Shown here one piece after another: positions 1 through 9,383 of a stretch of 64,000 bases of DNA; position 1 is the first letter of the stretch, and the number at the start of each line of letters is the position of its first letter. The notes beneath the pieces are model-generated. The model was not told the DNA's origin and made no database searches. It was given only the letters and a program-made list of their open reading frames with translations. The DNA is from Magicicada septendecula. Lineage: Eukaryota > Arthropoda > Insecta > Hemiptera > Cicadidae. The position numbers and the translations under genes are program-made. The stretch covers positions 379,285,910 through 379,349,909 of the forward strand of contig CM068372.1 in NCBI GenBank assembly GCA_034769895.1, given 5' to 3'.

Positions 1-609
1 CTATAGAACTGGGTAATTGTCTATTTTTTATTAACACCTTATCTCCTACTTTGTATGGATTTATTCTTTTCTTCTTCTCCGTTTCCTTTTTATGTTGAAG
101 TTCAGCTTTATGCAACAACCTGTTGTGCATTTCGATCTTGTTGAATTCTACTCTCTCTTATTTATTGCTTTTATATAACAATGTTCCGACGAAGCTTTAA
201 TAACTTTGAGTGGTCCCATGTGACCATATCTTTCATGGTAGTCCTTTATTATGGCTACTTCAGTTGCTTCTGGTACATACATTTTCCACACATGATCCTC
301 AATGGTTGGACGGATAAAAAGGATTTCTTCATGAATACAGAAAACTTTTGTTATTATAGGATCCTTTTGTAACATCTTGTCTCTAATATTTATTAATTTG
401 GTGTCCATTTCCTGATCTATTTTTAGTTTACTAATTATATCCTGTAACTCTTTCTTCAATTTGATAATGTAATATATCTTCCCAATACTCTCCGGTTCTA
501 CTTCAAATGTTCCTTTTTCTAGGTTAATCCGTGACAGTCGTTCTGCTATTATATTCTTTTTCCCCGGGATATATTCCCAATCTAAATTACACTCTTGAAG
601 TATTAACAC
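1..609 (-). pseudogene. Integrase remnant of element A, catalytic core deleted
   Basis: From 609 leftwards the frame encodes the RNase H/integrase linker (YIPGKKN motif), then the start of the H2C2 zinc-binding region (H-x4-H in YHERYGHMG). It stops at 148 just after the point where the relative at 20216-22852 continues to its CxxC pair. Bases 147-1 resume in the C-terminal integrase domain (VGDKVLIKNR, against VGEKVLLKNR in the relative). The region holding the CxxC and all three DDE residues, roughly 280-300 codons, is therefore missing through an internal deletion near 148. No functional integrase can come from this copy. Confidence 0.85.
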
Positions 610-1013
610 CCATCTTGTGAGCCTACCGTGGTTAAGTTTACAGTTTATTAAATATGAGATTGACTATGGTCTGTCCTTATGGTTACTGGGTATCCCAATA
701 TAAATGTACGGAATTTTATACATGAGAACACAACACTCAGCAGTTCCTTTTCAGTTACTGTATAATTCCGCTCACAACTACTCAGTACTCTGCTTGCAGA
801 ACTGATGACCCAATGATTTCCTTCCTCATCTTCCTGATATAGTTCACTTCCAAGACTGATGTTGCTGGCATCACAATTTATGAAAAACGTTTATTGAAAT
901 TTAGGTGGTGTAGCATTATGCTATCCAGAAATTTATTTTTTATTATCTTAAAATTATTGCCTTCATTTTCTTCCCACTTCCACTTGTTTTTCTTCGAAAG
1001 TAAATATTGGAAG
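610..1013 (-). pseudogene. RNase H remnant of element A
   Basis: Minus-strand translation in two frames gives recognisable Ty3/Gypsy RNase H blocks: SKKNKWKWEE and FLDSIMLHH in one frame, then after a shift near 880, DASNISLGSELYQ, NYTVTEKELLSVVF and IRTDH. These match the intact relative (D316, E358 and D383 of the 20270 numbering). At least one frameshift and a stop near 650 break it. Its upstream end is cut by the insertion at 1014-2466. Confidence 0.8.
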
Positions 1014-2466
1014 TATAACGTCTCTCCTGTTAAGACATTATAACATAGGGAATCAGTTTAATTGTTTGCTGTTAATTAAACTAGCTGCCGTAATTAGTAA
1101 AAATTACTTACCAACAAATTATGACAATGTATATATCAGGAATTTGTCCAAGTTTACATAAATTTATTCACTCTCTGGATATTAGCGAAAACATCTCTTT
1201 ATTATTGTATCTTATCTACGGATATAAACATAATACCTTTAATGGACATCTTATTGTTTTTACTTTACTTTTAAAAGAAAATTCTCATAGATTCTGCATC
1301 AAATACTCTTTAAATTGTTACTCTTAGTATCTCAAGATCATACAGCTGTGTATTACTTTGATTACCACAAAGTAATAACTTTATAATATTCTAACATACT
1401 TTAACATCATCCAAACTATTTGAAGAATAGTCTGATGTAATTTCATATTAACTTTACCTTTAAGCTTCATCAGGTTATTACTATAGCATTACAGAAACTA
1501 CAAACATTAATATGTTAATATTTATGTGATCTAAAAGTCTTTACAAGGAACTTTACTGTTCTTTTGTTGAGGTTGTTACACAAGAATGAATGGTTGAGGT
1601 TAATGAATGCACAGAAGTTATGGTTTAGTGTCACCTGAGTATAACGTGAGTCTGCGGCTGGCGGTCGAGATGATCCTCTTCAGTAGGTCTTTCTGGATGT
1701 AGTTTGTTGTCCGTCTGGATCCTCCATTTAGTTTGTTGTTTCTGAATTGTGGTCAGGTCACGACATTGGGATTCTGCTACTGGGAGTTCGTACAGTTGTT
1801 GTCGTAACTTTTCTCCTGGCGTTGGTGTTCACTTTTCACATTTAATTTCTTTTTTTTAAACAGCACTGACGTTACCTTTTACATGGTTTTGAACATATCT
1901 TACCACTTACTTTTCATAAAGAGATGTGTCGGCTAAGTTTTTATTTATTAATACAATTTTTTAATATCTGAACTACATTACAGTTTTTAAAGATTCACTT
2001 CGCTTTCGCAACATGTGTATTAATTAAATGAGAAGCACTAACTTCTTGTTACATCGGTTTTAGCGACATAAACGTAAGTTTAACTTCACGACACATTTTC
2101 GAGCTGCTTACATGTCGACTGGCGTTAGTTTAGGGGCAGTGAGTATGGAAGCGGGCGCAGTTTACACGCCGAGAGAAAAGTAGTTCGTACTTTATTATTA
2201 TTAATTGTCCATTAATTAACTACTATAAATTATCCTACCTTTCCTTAGTTAGGAGTTAGGTATTTCATTTATTATTATTACGTCTTTTATTTAAATAGAA
2301 GGATTATTAGTTATCGCTTAATAACAGTGTACTTTGCATGTTCGTACTAGTTTTTTGCAAGTTGATACAGGTATCTGGGTACAAAGGGAGGGTGGATTAT
2401 ACTCTCACTTGTCATAAGAACCAAAAAATTAATTTGTGCTATTTAAATTATCTTTAAATCGTCACA
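1014..2466. mobile_element. Solo-LTR-like insertion in element A pol
   Basis: A 1453-bp block interrupts the RT/RNase H junction of element A exactly. It begins TATAACG and ends CGTCACA, an imperfect inverted pair of the T(G)T...ACA type, and is flanked by GAAG at 1010-1013 and 2467-2470, a perfect 4-bp target duplication. It has no significant coding frame, is AT-rich, and has LTR-like termini resembling those of the 3.2-kb LTRs at 11049 (TGTAGCGTGAC...GTCACGTTACA). I infer a solo LTR of a related large-LTR Gypsy family, with the terminal TG decayed to TA. Orientation is not determined. Confidence 0.75.
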
Positions 2467-3486
2467 GAAGTTGGCTGTTACTTCTGAATAACCCTGTTGA
2501 AATTTCCTATAATAGTTGCATATCACCAAAAAAGATCGTAATTGTTTTAAGTTTTTTGGTTGAGGAAAATCTTGGATAGACTTTACTTTCTCAGGAGATG
2601 GTTTTATTCCAGTAGCTGACAGAATGAATCCTAAAAATGGTAATTCATGTGTGATAAATTTAGATTTATCTAGTTTCAAAGTTATATTATGTTGTAACAG
2701 CTTATTTAACACTCTTTCCACTCTATTACAATGCTCCTTCCATGTACAAGAAGTAATTAGTATGTCATCAACATATACCGTAGTGAAGTCTAAAACTTCT
2801 TTACCCAAAATTTGATCCATACATTGGATGAACACGGCCACAGAATTTACCAATCCAAAAGGCAAACGTTTAAAATGATAATTTCGTCCTTCAAATATGA
2901 AAGCGACACATTGTCTGCTGTTAGGGTGCAACTCTATTTGCCAATATCCACAGACTGCATCCCAAGTACACATATACTTACATCCATAGAACTTTTTCAT
3001 TATTTCATCAATCTCACCTGGAGACGCGCGGTCGTTAATGAGCATTTTATTCAGCTCCCGAGCATCGAGGCATAATCTTACTTGACCATCTTTCTTTGGT
3101 ATAGCTACCAATGGGCTGGTATACGGAGAATTGCTTCTTTCAATTATATCTTCCAATATCATCCTCTGAATTTCCTTTCTTGCTGATTCTTTCAAGGCTT
3201 GAGCGATGGGGTATGACCGTTTATTAAAATTGACATTGTCTTTGAACTTTAATTCACACAGGAAGTTTTTTGCTTTTCCAGGTGAATCCGAGAATACTGA
3301 TCTATATTTATTATAAATTTTTATAAGTTGTTGTTTTTGTTCTACACTGATTGTTTCCTGGGCCTGCCTATCTTGAAACTCTATGATTTCTTCTATCTTC
3401 TCTTGCCAAATCTTTGATTCTGTTACTTTAGTATTTTTACCTAGGGTTAACCTATTATTCTCCCTAATATAGAATGAGCTCAGACA
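2467..3486 (-). pseudogene. Reverse transcriptase remnant of element A
   Basis: Frame open from about 3480 to the insertion edge. It covers the protease-RT linker (KYRSVFSDSPGK) and the RT fingers and palm. Visible motifs are SPYTSPLVAIPKKDG, RLCLDARELNK, FKRLPFGLVNS and the catalytic YVDD near 2770-2780, then FLGFILSATG and the thumb region (LRSFL.ICNYYRKF). It is truncated at 2467 by the solo LTR. It is close to the element B RT, with the same YVDD and the same unusual block GYWQIELHPNSRQ. The active-site residues are intact, but the gene is split. Confidence 0.88.
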
Positions 3487-4080
3487 CTAAGGGGCACTTT
3501 GGCTACCAATTATCTCAGCCGATAACTCACCTTCTTCTGTGCTCAGTGTTACTATACCACTGGCCAGATTTATAACTGCAGTGTGTCGCCGTAGCATATC
3601 ACACCCTATTAACACCCTAAAAGGTAGCCCTTTGGCTACTAAAAATCCCATAGTTATTCCTATCCCACTGTTAGTAACATTCAAAGACACTTGTTTTCTA
3701 ATTGTTTTATTTTGTTTCCCGGTGGCGCCAATAATTGTTAAGTTATTAATTGGTAAAGTAGGTATTCTCTCAGTAGTTAGTTCAGTAATGCGGTCAAGCT
3801 CTAATTGATCAATAATTGAAACGTTTGCTCCTGTATCAATCATGGCTTCTGCTAATACTCCATTTAATTTGATTCGTATATAAACTATATCATTGTTTTG
3901 TGATGACTCTTTAATTGCTCTTTCTTCCATTAACTCCGCCTGTATATTCTCTAAATAATGGTTTCTGATAATTGTTATTGGTTTTGTTAATTTACTATTA
4001 TTATTAGGACTGTGGTAAATTCTGTGCCCGGTTGTCTCTAGCAGTGACGGGCAGTCACATCTTCTCACTGCTGGTACCCG
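3487..4080 (-). CDS. Aspartic protease of element A (pro frame after -1 shift)
   Basis: Retropepsin-type domain with active site MIDTGANVSII (catalytic Asp in DTG) about 75 residues in, then the flap region (TIIGATGKQNKTIRKQVSL) and the ILG-like block VLIGCDMLRRH. The frame begins inside the frameshift signal at 4080: the codon CGG after the slippery AAC is shared with the gag frame. No ATG is needed if it is translated as Gag-Pro. It ends at a stop at 3487, where a live copy would run on into RT, as the linker at 3300-3480 shows. The domain itself looks intact. Confidence 0.85.
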   Translation of the reverse strand, partial: RVPAVRRCDCPSLLETTGHRIYHSPNNNSKLTKPITIIRNHYLENIQAELMEERAIKESSQNNDIVYIRIKLNGVLAEAMIDTGANVSIIDQLELDRITELTTERIPTLPINNLTIIGATGKQNKTIRKQVSLNVTNSGIGITMGFLVAKGLPFRVLIGCDMLRRHTAVINLASGIVTLSTEEGELSAEIIGSQSAP

Positions 4081-4087
4081 TTTCCCC
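4040..4087 (-). promoter_or_regulatory. -1 ribosomal frameshift signal, element A
   Basis: On the minus strand the slippery heptamer GGGAAAC (4086-4080) sits in the X-XXY-YYZ phase of the gag tail frame, six codons before the gag stop TGA (4067-4065). Downstream, CGGG (4080-4077) pairs with CCCG (4051-4048) and AGCAGTGA (4072-4065) pairs with TCACTGCT (4047-4040). The stems interleave as an H-type pseudoknot. The -1 frame leads straight into the protease. The layout matches 16540-16585 in element B, with a compensatory change in the long stem. Confidence 0.85.
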
Positions 4088-4153
4088 GACTTCCGTCATT
4101 ATTATTAGGTTGTTCAACATTCTTTGATAGCCGATACATTGCTTTGATTTAAT
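4065..4153 (-). pseudogene. C-terminal gag tail of element A
   Basis: The last about 27 codons of a Gag frame end in NGYQQ and stop, equivalent to NGHRQ and stop in element B. It is Asn-rich (PNNNDG), like the Asn-rich C-terminus of the relative's Gag. It is out of frame with the long ORF just upstream, so the middle of gag is missing or replaced here. Confidence 0.65.
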
Positions 4154-5272
4154 TTATAAAGGTTTATATGTAATGCCAGTTGTATTACCCAGGCTATACA
4201 TAATATAATCTCCTTTGTACAATATGAACTCATTGTTTGATTGAAATTTTTCTGGTATCATCTCAAACATTATTTTCATCAAGTTTTTACAGTGATCAGT
4301 ATCTAAGTGAACTTTAAAATTTTTTATTGTCTCGGTTTTGTCTGCATACACATTCATAAAAGACGAAAATACAGTGCAGTACAGTGAATCTCCGACTGTA
4401 TAAATAACACCTGTATTACATTTCATATGGGGTTGAAAACACTCAGACTGTTCTGATCTTCTGTCAGAATTAACCTTACCTGTGTGCTTTTCCTCAAATG
4501 CACCAGCTTCAGGAACAAAACTACTTTGTTTACCCAAGTATTCATCAATTACCTTATTTAAATATTCATTTTTACAACTGTATGGACTTCTCAAGTGTTT
4601 ATACATTTCATTACTGACTGATAAAACATTACCAGAATGGATCTGCATCTTACAGACACGGTACAGCAAATAACATTTATTGTTTTTAAATACTCCACCG
4701 TTTACCCGTTGATCATACCAATCTGGATAGATGTGAACCAACACAGGGAATTGAACCAACACAATAAGGTTTTCCCTATTTCTCTTTTCATATTTATTTA
4801 AAATATTATTTAATTGTTTCCGTTGATCAGCTGTTATCTCCTTATCGGGCGTTCCACCGTTACTCGCTATCTTATCTATGCGATTACCAGCTGGTTTCTG
4901 TATGTCGACGGGACTACATCGGTCAACCGCATTGTTACATTCACTTTCCTGCCTCAGAGAATAATTAAACTTAATTTTGGCTTCACATTCCCTGCTGTGA
5001 GATTTATTCCTTTCTAAGGCGGTCTCACTACTGCTACAAATTAATTCTAATTTATCAGCTATACGTTTTTCGGTTAACTCTAAAAGTTGTTTATTTTGTT
5101 TAGCCTGGTCACGAACGGCTGTATAAATTTTTTTATTCTCATCATGAAGTGATTGTAGCGACTTATTTTGCTTCAACGCTTCGTCTCTACCAATCTTATT
5201 TTCTTCTGAGAGCTTTTGTATAATAGCTAGGATTGCCGCTAATGTATTCTGTAATTGTTGTGATTCGGCCAT
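4154..5272 (-). CDS. Coiled-coil ORF with unrecognised C-terminal domain, gag position
   Basis: A 372-codon frame starts at an ATG about 355 bases after the primer-binding-like site. Residues 1 to about 105 form a Gln/Lys/Glu-rich coiled coil (NKQLLELTEKR), comparable to the coiled-coil N-terminus of element B Gag. Residues about 165-372 do not resemble the capsid part of element B Gag: they are Cys- and Tyr-containing and globular-looking (YPDWYDQRVNGG, CYLLYRVCKM, YTVGDSLYC, LYKGDYIMYSLG). I recognise no family. The frame is open, unlike the pol pieces around it. It could be a captured or recombined domain or an unusual Gag. Function unknown. Confidence 0.6.
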   Translation of the reverse strand: MAESQQLQNTLAAILAIIQKLSEENKIGRDEALKQNKSLQSLHDENKKIYTAVRDQAKQNKQLLELTEKRIADKLELICSSSETALERNKSHSRECEAKIKFNYSLRQESECNNAVDRCSPVDIQKPAGNRIDKIASNGGTPDKEITADQRKQLNNILNKYEKRNRENLIVLVQFPVLVHIYPDWYDQRVNGGVFKNNKCYLLYRVCKMQIHSGNVLSVSNEMYKHLRSPYSCKNEYLNKVIDEYLGKQSSFVPEAGAFEEKHTGKVNSDRRSEQSECFQPHMKCNTGVIYTVGDSLYCTVFSSFMNVYADKTETIKNFKVHLDTDHCKNLMKIMFEMIPEKFQSNNEFILYKGDYIMYSLGNTTGITYKPL

Positions 5273-5655
5273 ATTGATTTATTTATTTTTAAATTTATAA
5301 AATATTATAGTTTTATTTATAGTACCGTCAATATTTTTTTATACGTATTATTACTAATAATGTCCGTTTATGTTATTTATTATTTTAGTCCAGTCTCTCA
5401 ATCAAATGTAAACAAGCTTAATGTAACATAAATACCAATAATAATTCAATCTCCACATAGACAATTTACTACTATTGTTCAAATATCTGATAAGAGAGAG
5501 TATTCAAAGTTTTATCAACACTCCCTGATAACATAGAACAGCACATATAAATAGTTCAATGAATTTTGTCTCTACACACTCAAATAAATTTTTTAATATT
5601 TCTTTTTTAAAATTAATTCAAAAATCGAGCTCAACGTTGGCAAGCGCCAAATATC
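5273..5655 (-). other. Leader of element A with primer-binding-like site
   Basis: Non-coding and AT-rich. At 5626-5649 the plus strand matches the 3' end of an insect tRNA-Lys as I recall it (CGAGC, ACGTTGG, GCGCCA), with two mismatches and a 3-bp insertion before GCGCCA. On the minus strand this gives a TGGCGC start, as expected for a Gypsy primer-binding site. The LTR boundary beyond it was not resolved. Confidence 0.5.
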
Positions 5656-6932
5656 CTTATGCAACAGATCAAACTTTATTATTCTAATAAGGATATTGTG
5701 AGTGTGTAAAAATCGATACAAGTCTATTATGGAGGAGATGATTTATTATTTATTATATACAAATATTGTTTATAAAGATGTATAATATATTTTAAATTGT
5801 AATGTATTGATAATATATTTAATTGTTTGTATTGTTCGATAATATAAATCGATTTTACTTGTTTGCTGCAACGTCCTCCTCTCGTCTCGTCGGTCCCGTC
5901 TTGGCGTCCTCTTCTTCCTGTCCCTCCTTCCTGGTGTCCTCTTCATCTCGTCGTCCTCTTCTACAGCAAGCGGCTCCAGCGGCGATATTTCACAGAGTCT
6001 CGTAGTTATGTTTGACTGCTAACATTGATTAGTTTCTTGATAAATTGTTCACTCATAATGATTATGAATTTCATTCATTCAGTTTATTATTAATTTATAT
6101 TTTAAATTTTATTTAATTATTTACCCTCTCGGTTCTTATCGCAAAACTTCGTTAAGAATTTCAAGGTTTATAGTTTATTTTATATAAAATATTCCTCTAT
6201 TCCTTCTTGATTCTTACCGAAAAACTTCGTTATGAATTTTAAGGTTTATGGTTTATTTTATATAAGATATTTCTACTTTTGTAAGAGAACAACTCTCTTA
6301 CCCGGTCACAACTTCCCCTAGCAACGGCGACAGACAGACTGTGTCCATCCTAGCTCTGCAACGTATGAATCTCACTGAATTTGGTGTATTTTGATAGGCC
6401 AAGCCCAAGTCACATGATTGATGGAACGACCAGATACACAAATTTTATGAAAAACGTTGTATAATTTTGCATAGTCCTGCATGGAAATTATCTACAATTT
6501 TTATTACCCTATCATTGATAAGAGTTACACTTGAGTTTTGCTTTACTTAAAAAAACCATATTTCTAAAATAGTTACAAACCTCAGAGTATACACAAATCG
6601 AAGCTATTTACTTAAATAATTCCTGGTCAAATTTTCATGTAAATCGGTTAACTACCACTGCCGCTATAGCGATCGCAGATTATCACACCCGCACAAGCGC
6701 ACCAATTCACACAAGAAATACATGACAATATAGTACATCTTTTTATAAAGAGTTTGGTGTAACCTATATGCTTATCAATTTTTAAATACAAAACTTATGA
6801 CTAAAAGACAAAATATTACACAAAACAAATTTAAACAAGAAAATGCTCGTCATTCATGTACTCTGATATAAACAGCATATCTTATCATCCTGTGTTCTAT
6901 TGCAATATATATACCTAAAGACCCCCCTCCTG
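5656..6932. other. Non-coding, AT-rich; may include LTR of element A
   Basis: No convincing gene. The position suggests at least part is the 5' LTR of element A, but I could not identify a TG...CA pair or target duplication. It includes a pyrimidine-rich block at 5870-5965 and the tandem duplication at 6131-6285. Confidence 0.4.
6131..6285. repeat. Imperfect tandem duplication, about 78-bp unit
   Basis: Two adjacent units (6131-6208 and 6209-6285) share GTTCTTA-CG, AAAACTTCGTTA, a GAATTT-AAGG block and TTTATTTTATATAA at the same spacing, with scattered substitutions. Confidence 0.75.
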
Positions 6933-7188
6933 ATTGTTTGAATTCGCTTGGAATCAACCAACCCCATATTACATTTTCCAACTAGGCCACACCCCTCATC
7001 GAGCATCGTCACTACCTACTTTCCTATTGGTCCGGCCTTCACCGAGCTTCATCACTGCCCGTTCTCTCTCTAGTCCTTCCCGGTATCGAGAAATTACTCT
7101 TGTCAAACCATGTTGTCTTCGGTGAGGGGCGTGGCCTATTTGGAACACGTAATATGGGGATGGTTGATTCCGAGCGAATTCAAACAAT
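6933..7188. repeat. Foldback element with about 68-bp inverted arms
   Basis: Left arm 6933-7000 and right arm 7121-7188 are inverted copies starting ATTGTTTGAATTCGC. Translating inward from either end gives the same start (MFEFA-NQP-PYY-FQ), which confirms the inversion. The spacer is about 120 bp. There is no coding capacity of its own and no clear target duplication. It is a MITE-like hairpin without a hammerhead core. Confidence 0.8.
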
Positions 7189-7337
7189 ATGGGTTTGTAG
7201 AGGTAAAAAATTGTCGTTTAAGATCTGAAGATGGTGGAGACATCGAAAGGCCTCGTCAAGAAAGAAGTATTTAGCAGTGTGGCAATAAATAGTGACAAAG
7301 TTTGTATAAGAACTGCTAATTCAAATATCTAGATGAG

Positions 7338-7528
7338 CACTGTTTTCGTTTTAACAAACATCGCTTTATTTGTTTTAATACTAAACGTTTCACCCATGCT
7401 ACGATGACGACGAGGCTTCCTGAGTAGCGCCACGTTTGGCGAAACGTGTAGTATTAAAACAAATAAAAGACGTGTGTTAAAACGAAAAACAGTGATGTCG
7501 TTATTAATGAAAACCACGAACGTTTAAG
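7338..7528. mobile_element. Foldback element with decayed hammerhead core (copy 1)
   Basis: Inverted arms 7338-7391 and 7441-7494 (CACTGTTTTCG... outer ends), with a spacer of about 50 bp. On the plus strand, 7420-7448 reads CTGAGTA, then GCC/GGC with a 6-nt loop, then GAAACGTG: a hammerhead-like core with the conserved G8 changed. The left arm on the minus strand ends GAAACGTT. Right of the hairpin, CCACGAACGTTTAAG (7511-7525) resembles the one-sided tails of the other copies. No clear target duplication. Confidence 0.6.
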
Positions 7529-7869
7529 ATTTCATTATAATGTTTACTTTTTATAACAGTTCAAATGACAGGCGTCGTTGCTCAGGTTGATTTGTTTATT
7601 TGTATGAGACTTAAGATATAAGGTTGTGTTTTGTTGGTAATAAGAATTTTTGAAATGTTCTTCTGTATGGAAAAGATTTTGAACTCTGTTACATATAGTT
7701 GTACAATTACGGAAACACTCTACGGCAATCGATTAGCCCAGCGTTTTTCGTCTGCATCAAGGCCGTCCACTCACGTAGCACGCAAGCGCCTTCCAGAATG
7801 TTCAAGAGCATTTGAAATACGCATTATCTGGCACGCTGCAGTAAGGATTGAAAGTTATTCTTGAACACC

Positions 7870-7935
7870 TGCGCTACCTATATAAGCCATAGCAGCTTCC
7901 TTTGTCAGTTCAGTTGCGGTGAGCGAGTTCTTTAG
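7870..7935 (+). promoter_or_regulatory. Possible Pol II core promoter
   Basis: TATATAAG at about 7878 is followed about 30 bp later by TCAGTTCAGTTG (near 7906-7917), which fits an arthropod initiator, and then GCGGTGAGCGAG. The same TTCAGTTCAGTT initiator lies in the BEL LTR at about 41997. It may be the promoter of an unrecognised LTR, as there is no gene directly downstream. Confidence 0.4.
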
Positions 7936-8159
7936 TGCGGATCGAGTGGTAGTTGAAGCTTAGTGGAAAGTTTTTACTCTGTTGTAATTAGTTTGGATAT
8001 CTATTACTTGACATTATTATTGCATGTTGACAAATTTAACTTGAATTTTTGTGTGAGTCGATTACAAATTATTAATTGTGATCAGTTAAAGCTGGTATTT
8101 AGTGATTTCATTGGAGTCTGTTTTTTTCCCACTATACCGATCAGTGAGACCGTCGCAAC

Positions 8160-8422
8160 AATATATTTTACTTTTCTTTTATAAAATTGCTAAACTGCTA
8201 TAATTGTTTTTATTATTTAGACAAAGCTTTTCGTCATTACTGACATCTTCAGGTCTTAAACAACCTGTTTATCAGGTCTTAAAGGTTGTTTAAGACCCGA
8301 AGATGTCAGTAATGACGAAAAGCTTTGTCTAAATAATAAAAACAATTATAGCAGTTTAGCAATTTTATAAAAGAAAAGTAAGGATGGCTGCTAATTTAAA
8401 CAATACGAAGAATATATTTTAC
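8160..8422. mobile_element. Young hammerhead foldback element with 12-bp target duplication (copy 2)
   Basis: AATATATTTTAC occurs at 8160-8171 and 8411-8422, a perfect 12-bp duplication. Between them lies a near-perfect hairpin (arms 8169-8266 and 8283-8380, 16-bp loop, very few mismatches) plus a non-palindromic tail of about 30 bp on the right only (8381-8410, containing CTGCTAATTTAA). Each arm carries a hammerhead motif pointing outward. The near-identical arms and intact duplication imply recent insertion. A duplication this long argues for retrotransposition over cut-and-paste. Confidence 0.85.
8219..8256 (-). ncRNA. Hammerhead ribozyme motif, palindromic stem III
   Basis: Minus strand, 5' to 3': stem I strand AGAC (8256-8253), core CTGAAGA (8252-8246), stem II GTCA and TGAC closing a GTAA loop, then GAA, the palindrome AAGCTT (8229-8224) and T as position 17, then stem I strand GTCT (8222-8219), complementary to AGAC. 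All conserved core positions of the hammerhead family are present. Stem III would form between two molecules through AAGCTT. The right-arm copy on the plus strand (8293-8330) has CCGAAGA, one core change. Activity is untested. Confidence 0.7.
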
Positions 8423-9300
8423 ACTGTTTATGTTTTAACATTTCTGTTACGATATTACAATGTCCGAAATTTTGTTGTGTTACTGGACATAGATTACGTA
8501 AGTTAAACAAATTCCGATCAACGTTTTAGGATTAATTTTATTTGCACCATCAATGTTAATGCTATCGGTGATGAAATTTATCAATGCCATATGAAATGCG
8601 TCATACTTGCGTACTTTTCGTTTTGTGCATGACAAAATCCGCTATATACGGATTATTGTGGTGTGTTTACTGCTGTAAAAACTTGTTAACTCAGAAACAT
8701 TTAATGGACAGTTTGTATGATACATCGTCCGTCAGTGGGGTGTATTTTTACTGTGGAAATGCCAACGCTTCTTCTTGGCGTAACCGGATAATGGAATCTC
8801 AGCGGGGTTGCGTGCCCGCGGTGATTTTATAGCGCCCCGCAGGCAGCGGCACTTAGACGTACATTACAGCGTGGCCTCATTTGTGTAATGAGGGTTAATG
8901 CACTCCTTATCGCTGTCGCTATTGATAAGTAGATAAAATGTACAGATCATTTAATTTTACGGAAATATAATATCGTCAATAATATCAAGCATGGAGAAAT
9001 TAGTTACACTGTTTAAGCTACAATAATTAATAATATTAGAAACAATCGCATAACTAGAGGAGCTCGTGGGTAGGGATAAGACTGGATTATTGGGGAGGTG
9101 GGAGACTAGCTTGAAAATTTGCTCCACACAAATGGCTCAAGGCTAAGGAGAGATTCTCGGTTCTTCCCATTTTATTTTATAAATATATTTTATAAATTCT
9201 TGGCGTTGTTGAATAAATCAATGTCAAATTTAAGAGCTGAAAAAATCTGGAAGGCTTCGATTTTAAAAGTCTATCCTGATCGATTCCTAATCAAATTCAT
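8423..9300. other. No gene seen
   Basis: AT-rich with one GC-richer patch at 8760-8890. No convincing coding frame, RNA gene or repeat boundary. Confidence 0.5.
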
Positions 9301-9311
9301 CGTCGTCGTCG

Positions 9312-9382
<71 letters not shown>
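9301..9382. repeat. (TCA)n microsatellite, 3' tail of a LINE
   Basis: CGTCGT followed by more than 20 TCA units. It abuts the 3' end of a minus-strand LINE fragment, so it is best read as that element's (TGA)n tail, expanded. Confidence 0.9.

Positions 9383-9383
<1 letters not shown>

Larger units (their letters stand above)
1..5655 (-). mobile_element. Ty3/Gypsy element A, decayed, 5' part in window
   Basis: Reading leftwards, the order is primer-binding-like site, coiled-coil ORF, gag tail with frameshift signal, protease, reverse transcriptase, RNase H and integrase pieces, as in Ty3/Gypsy. The RT and protease closely resemble those of the intact relative at 11049-29033, so the two belong to one clade. 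The 3' LTR lies beyond the left edge. The 5' LTR should start just right of about 5650, but I could not fix its ends. Stops, frameshifts, an integrase-core deletion and an inserted solo-LTR-like block show that this copy is dead. Confidence 0.9.
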
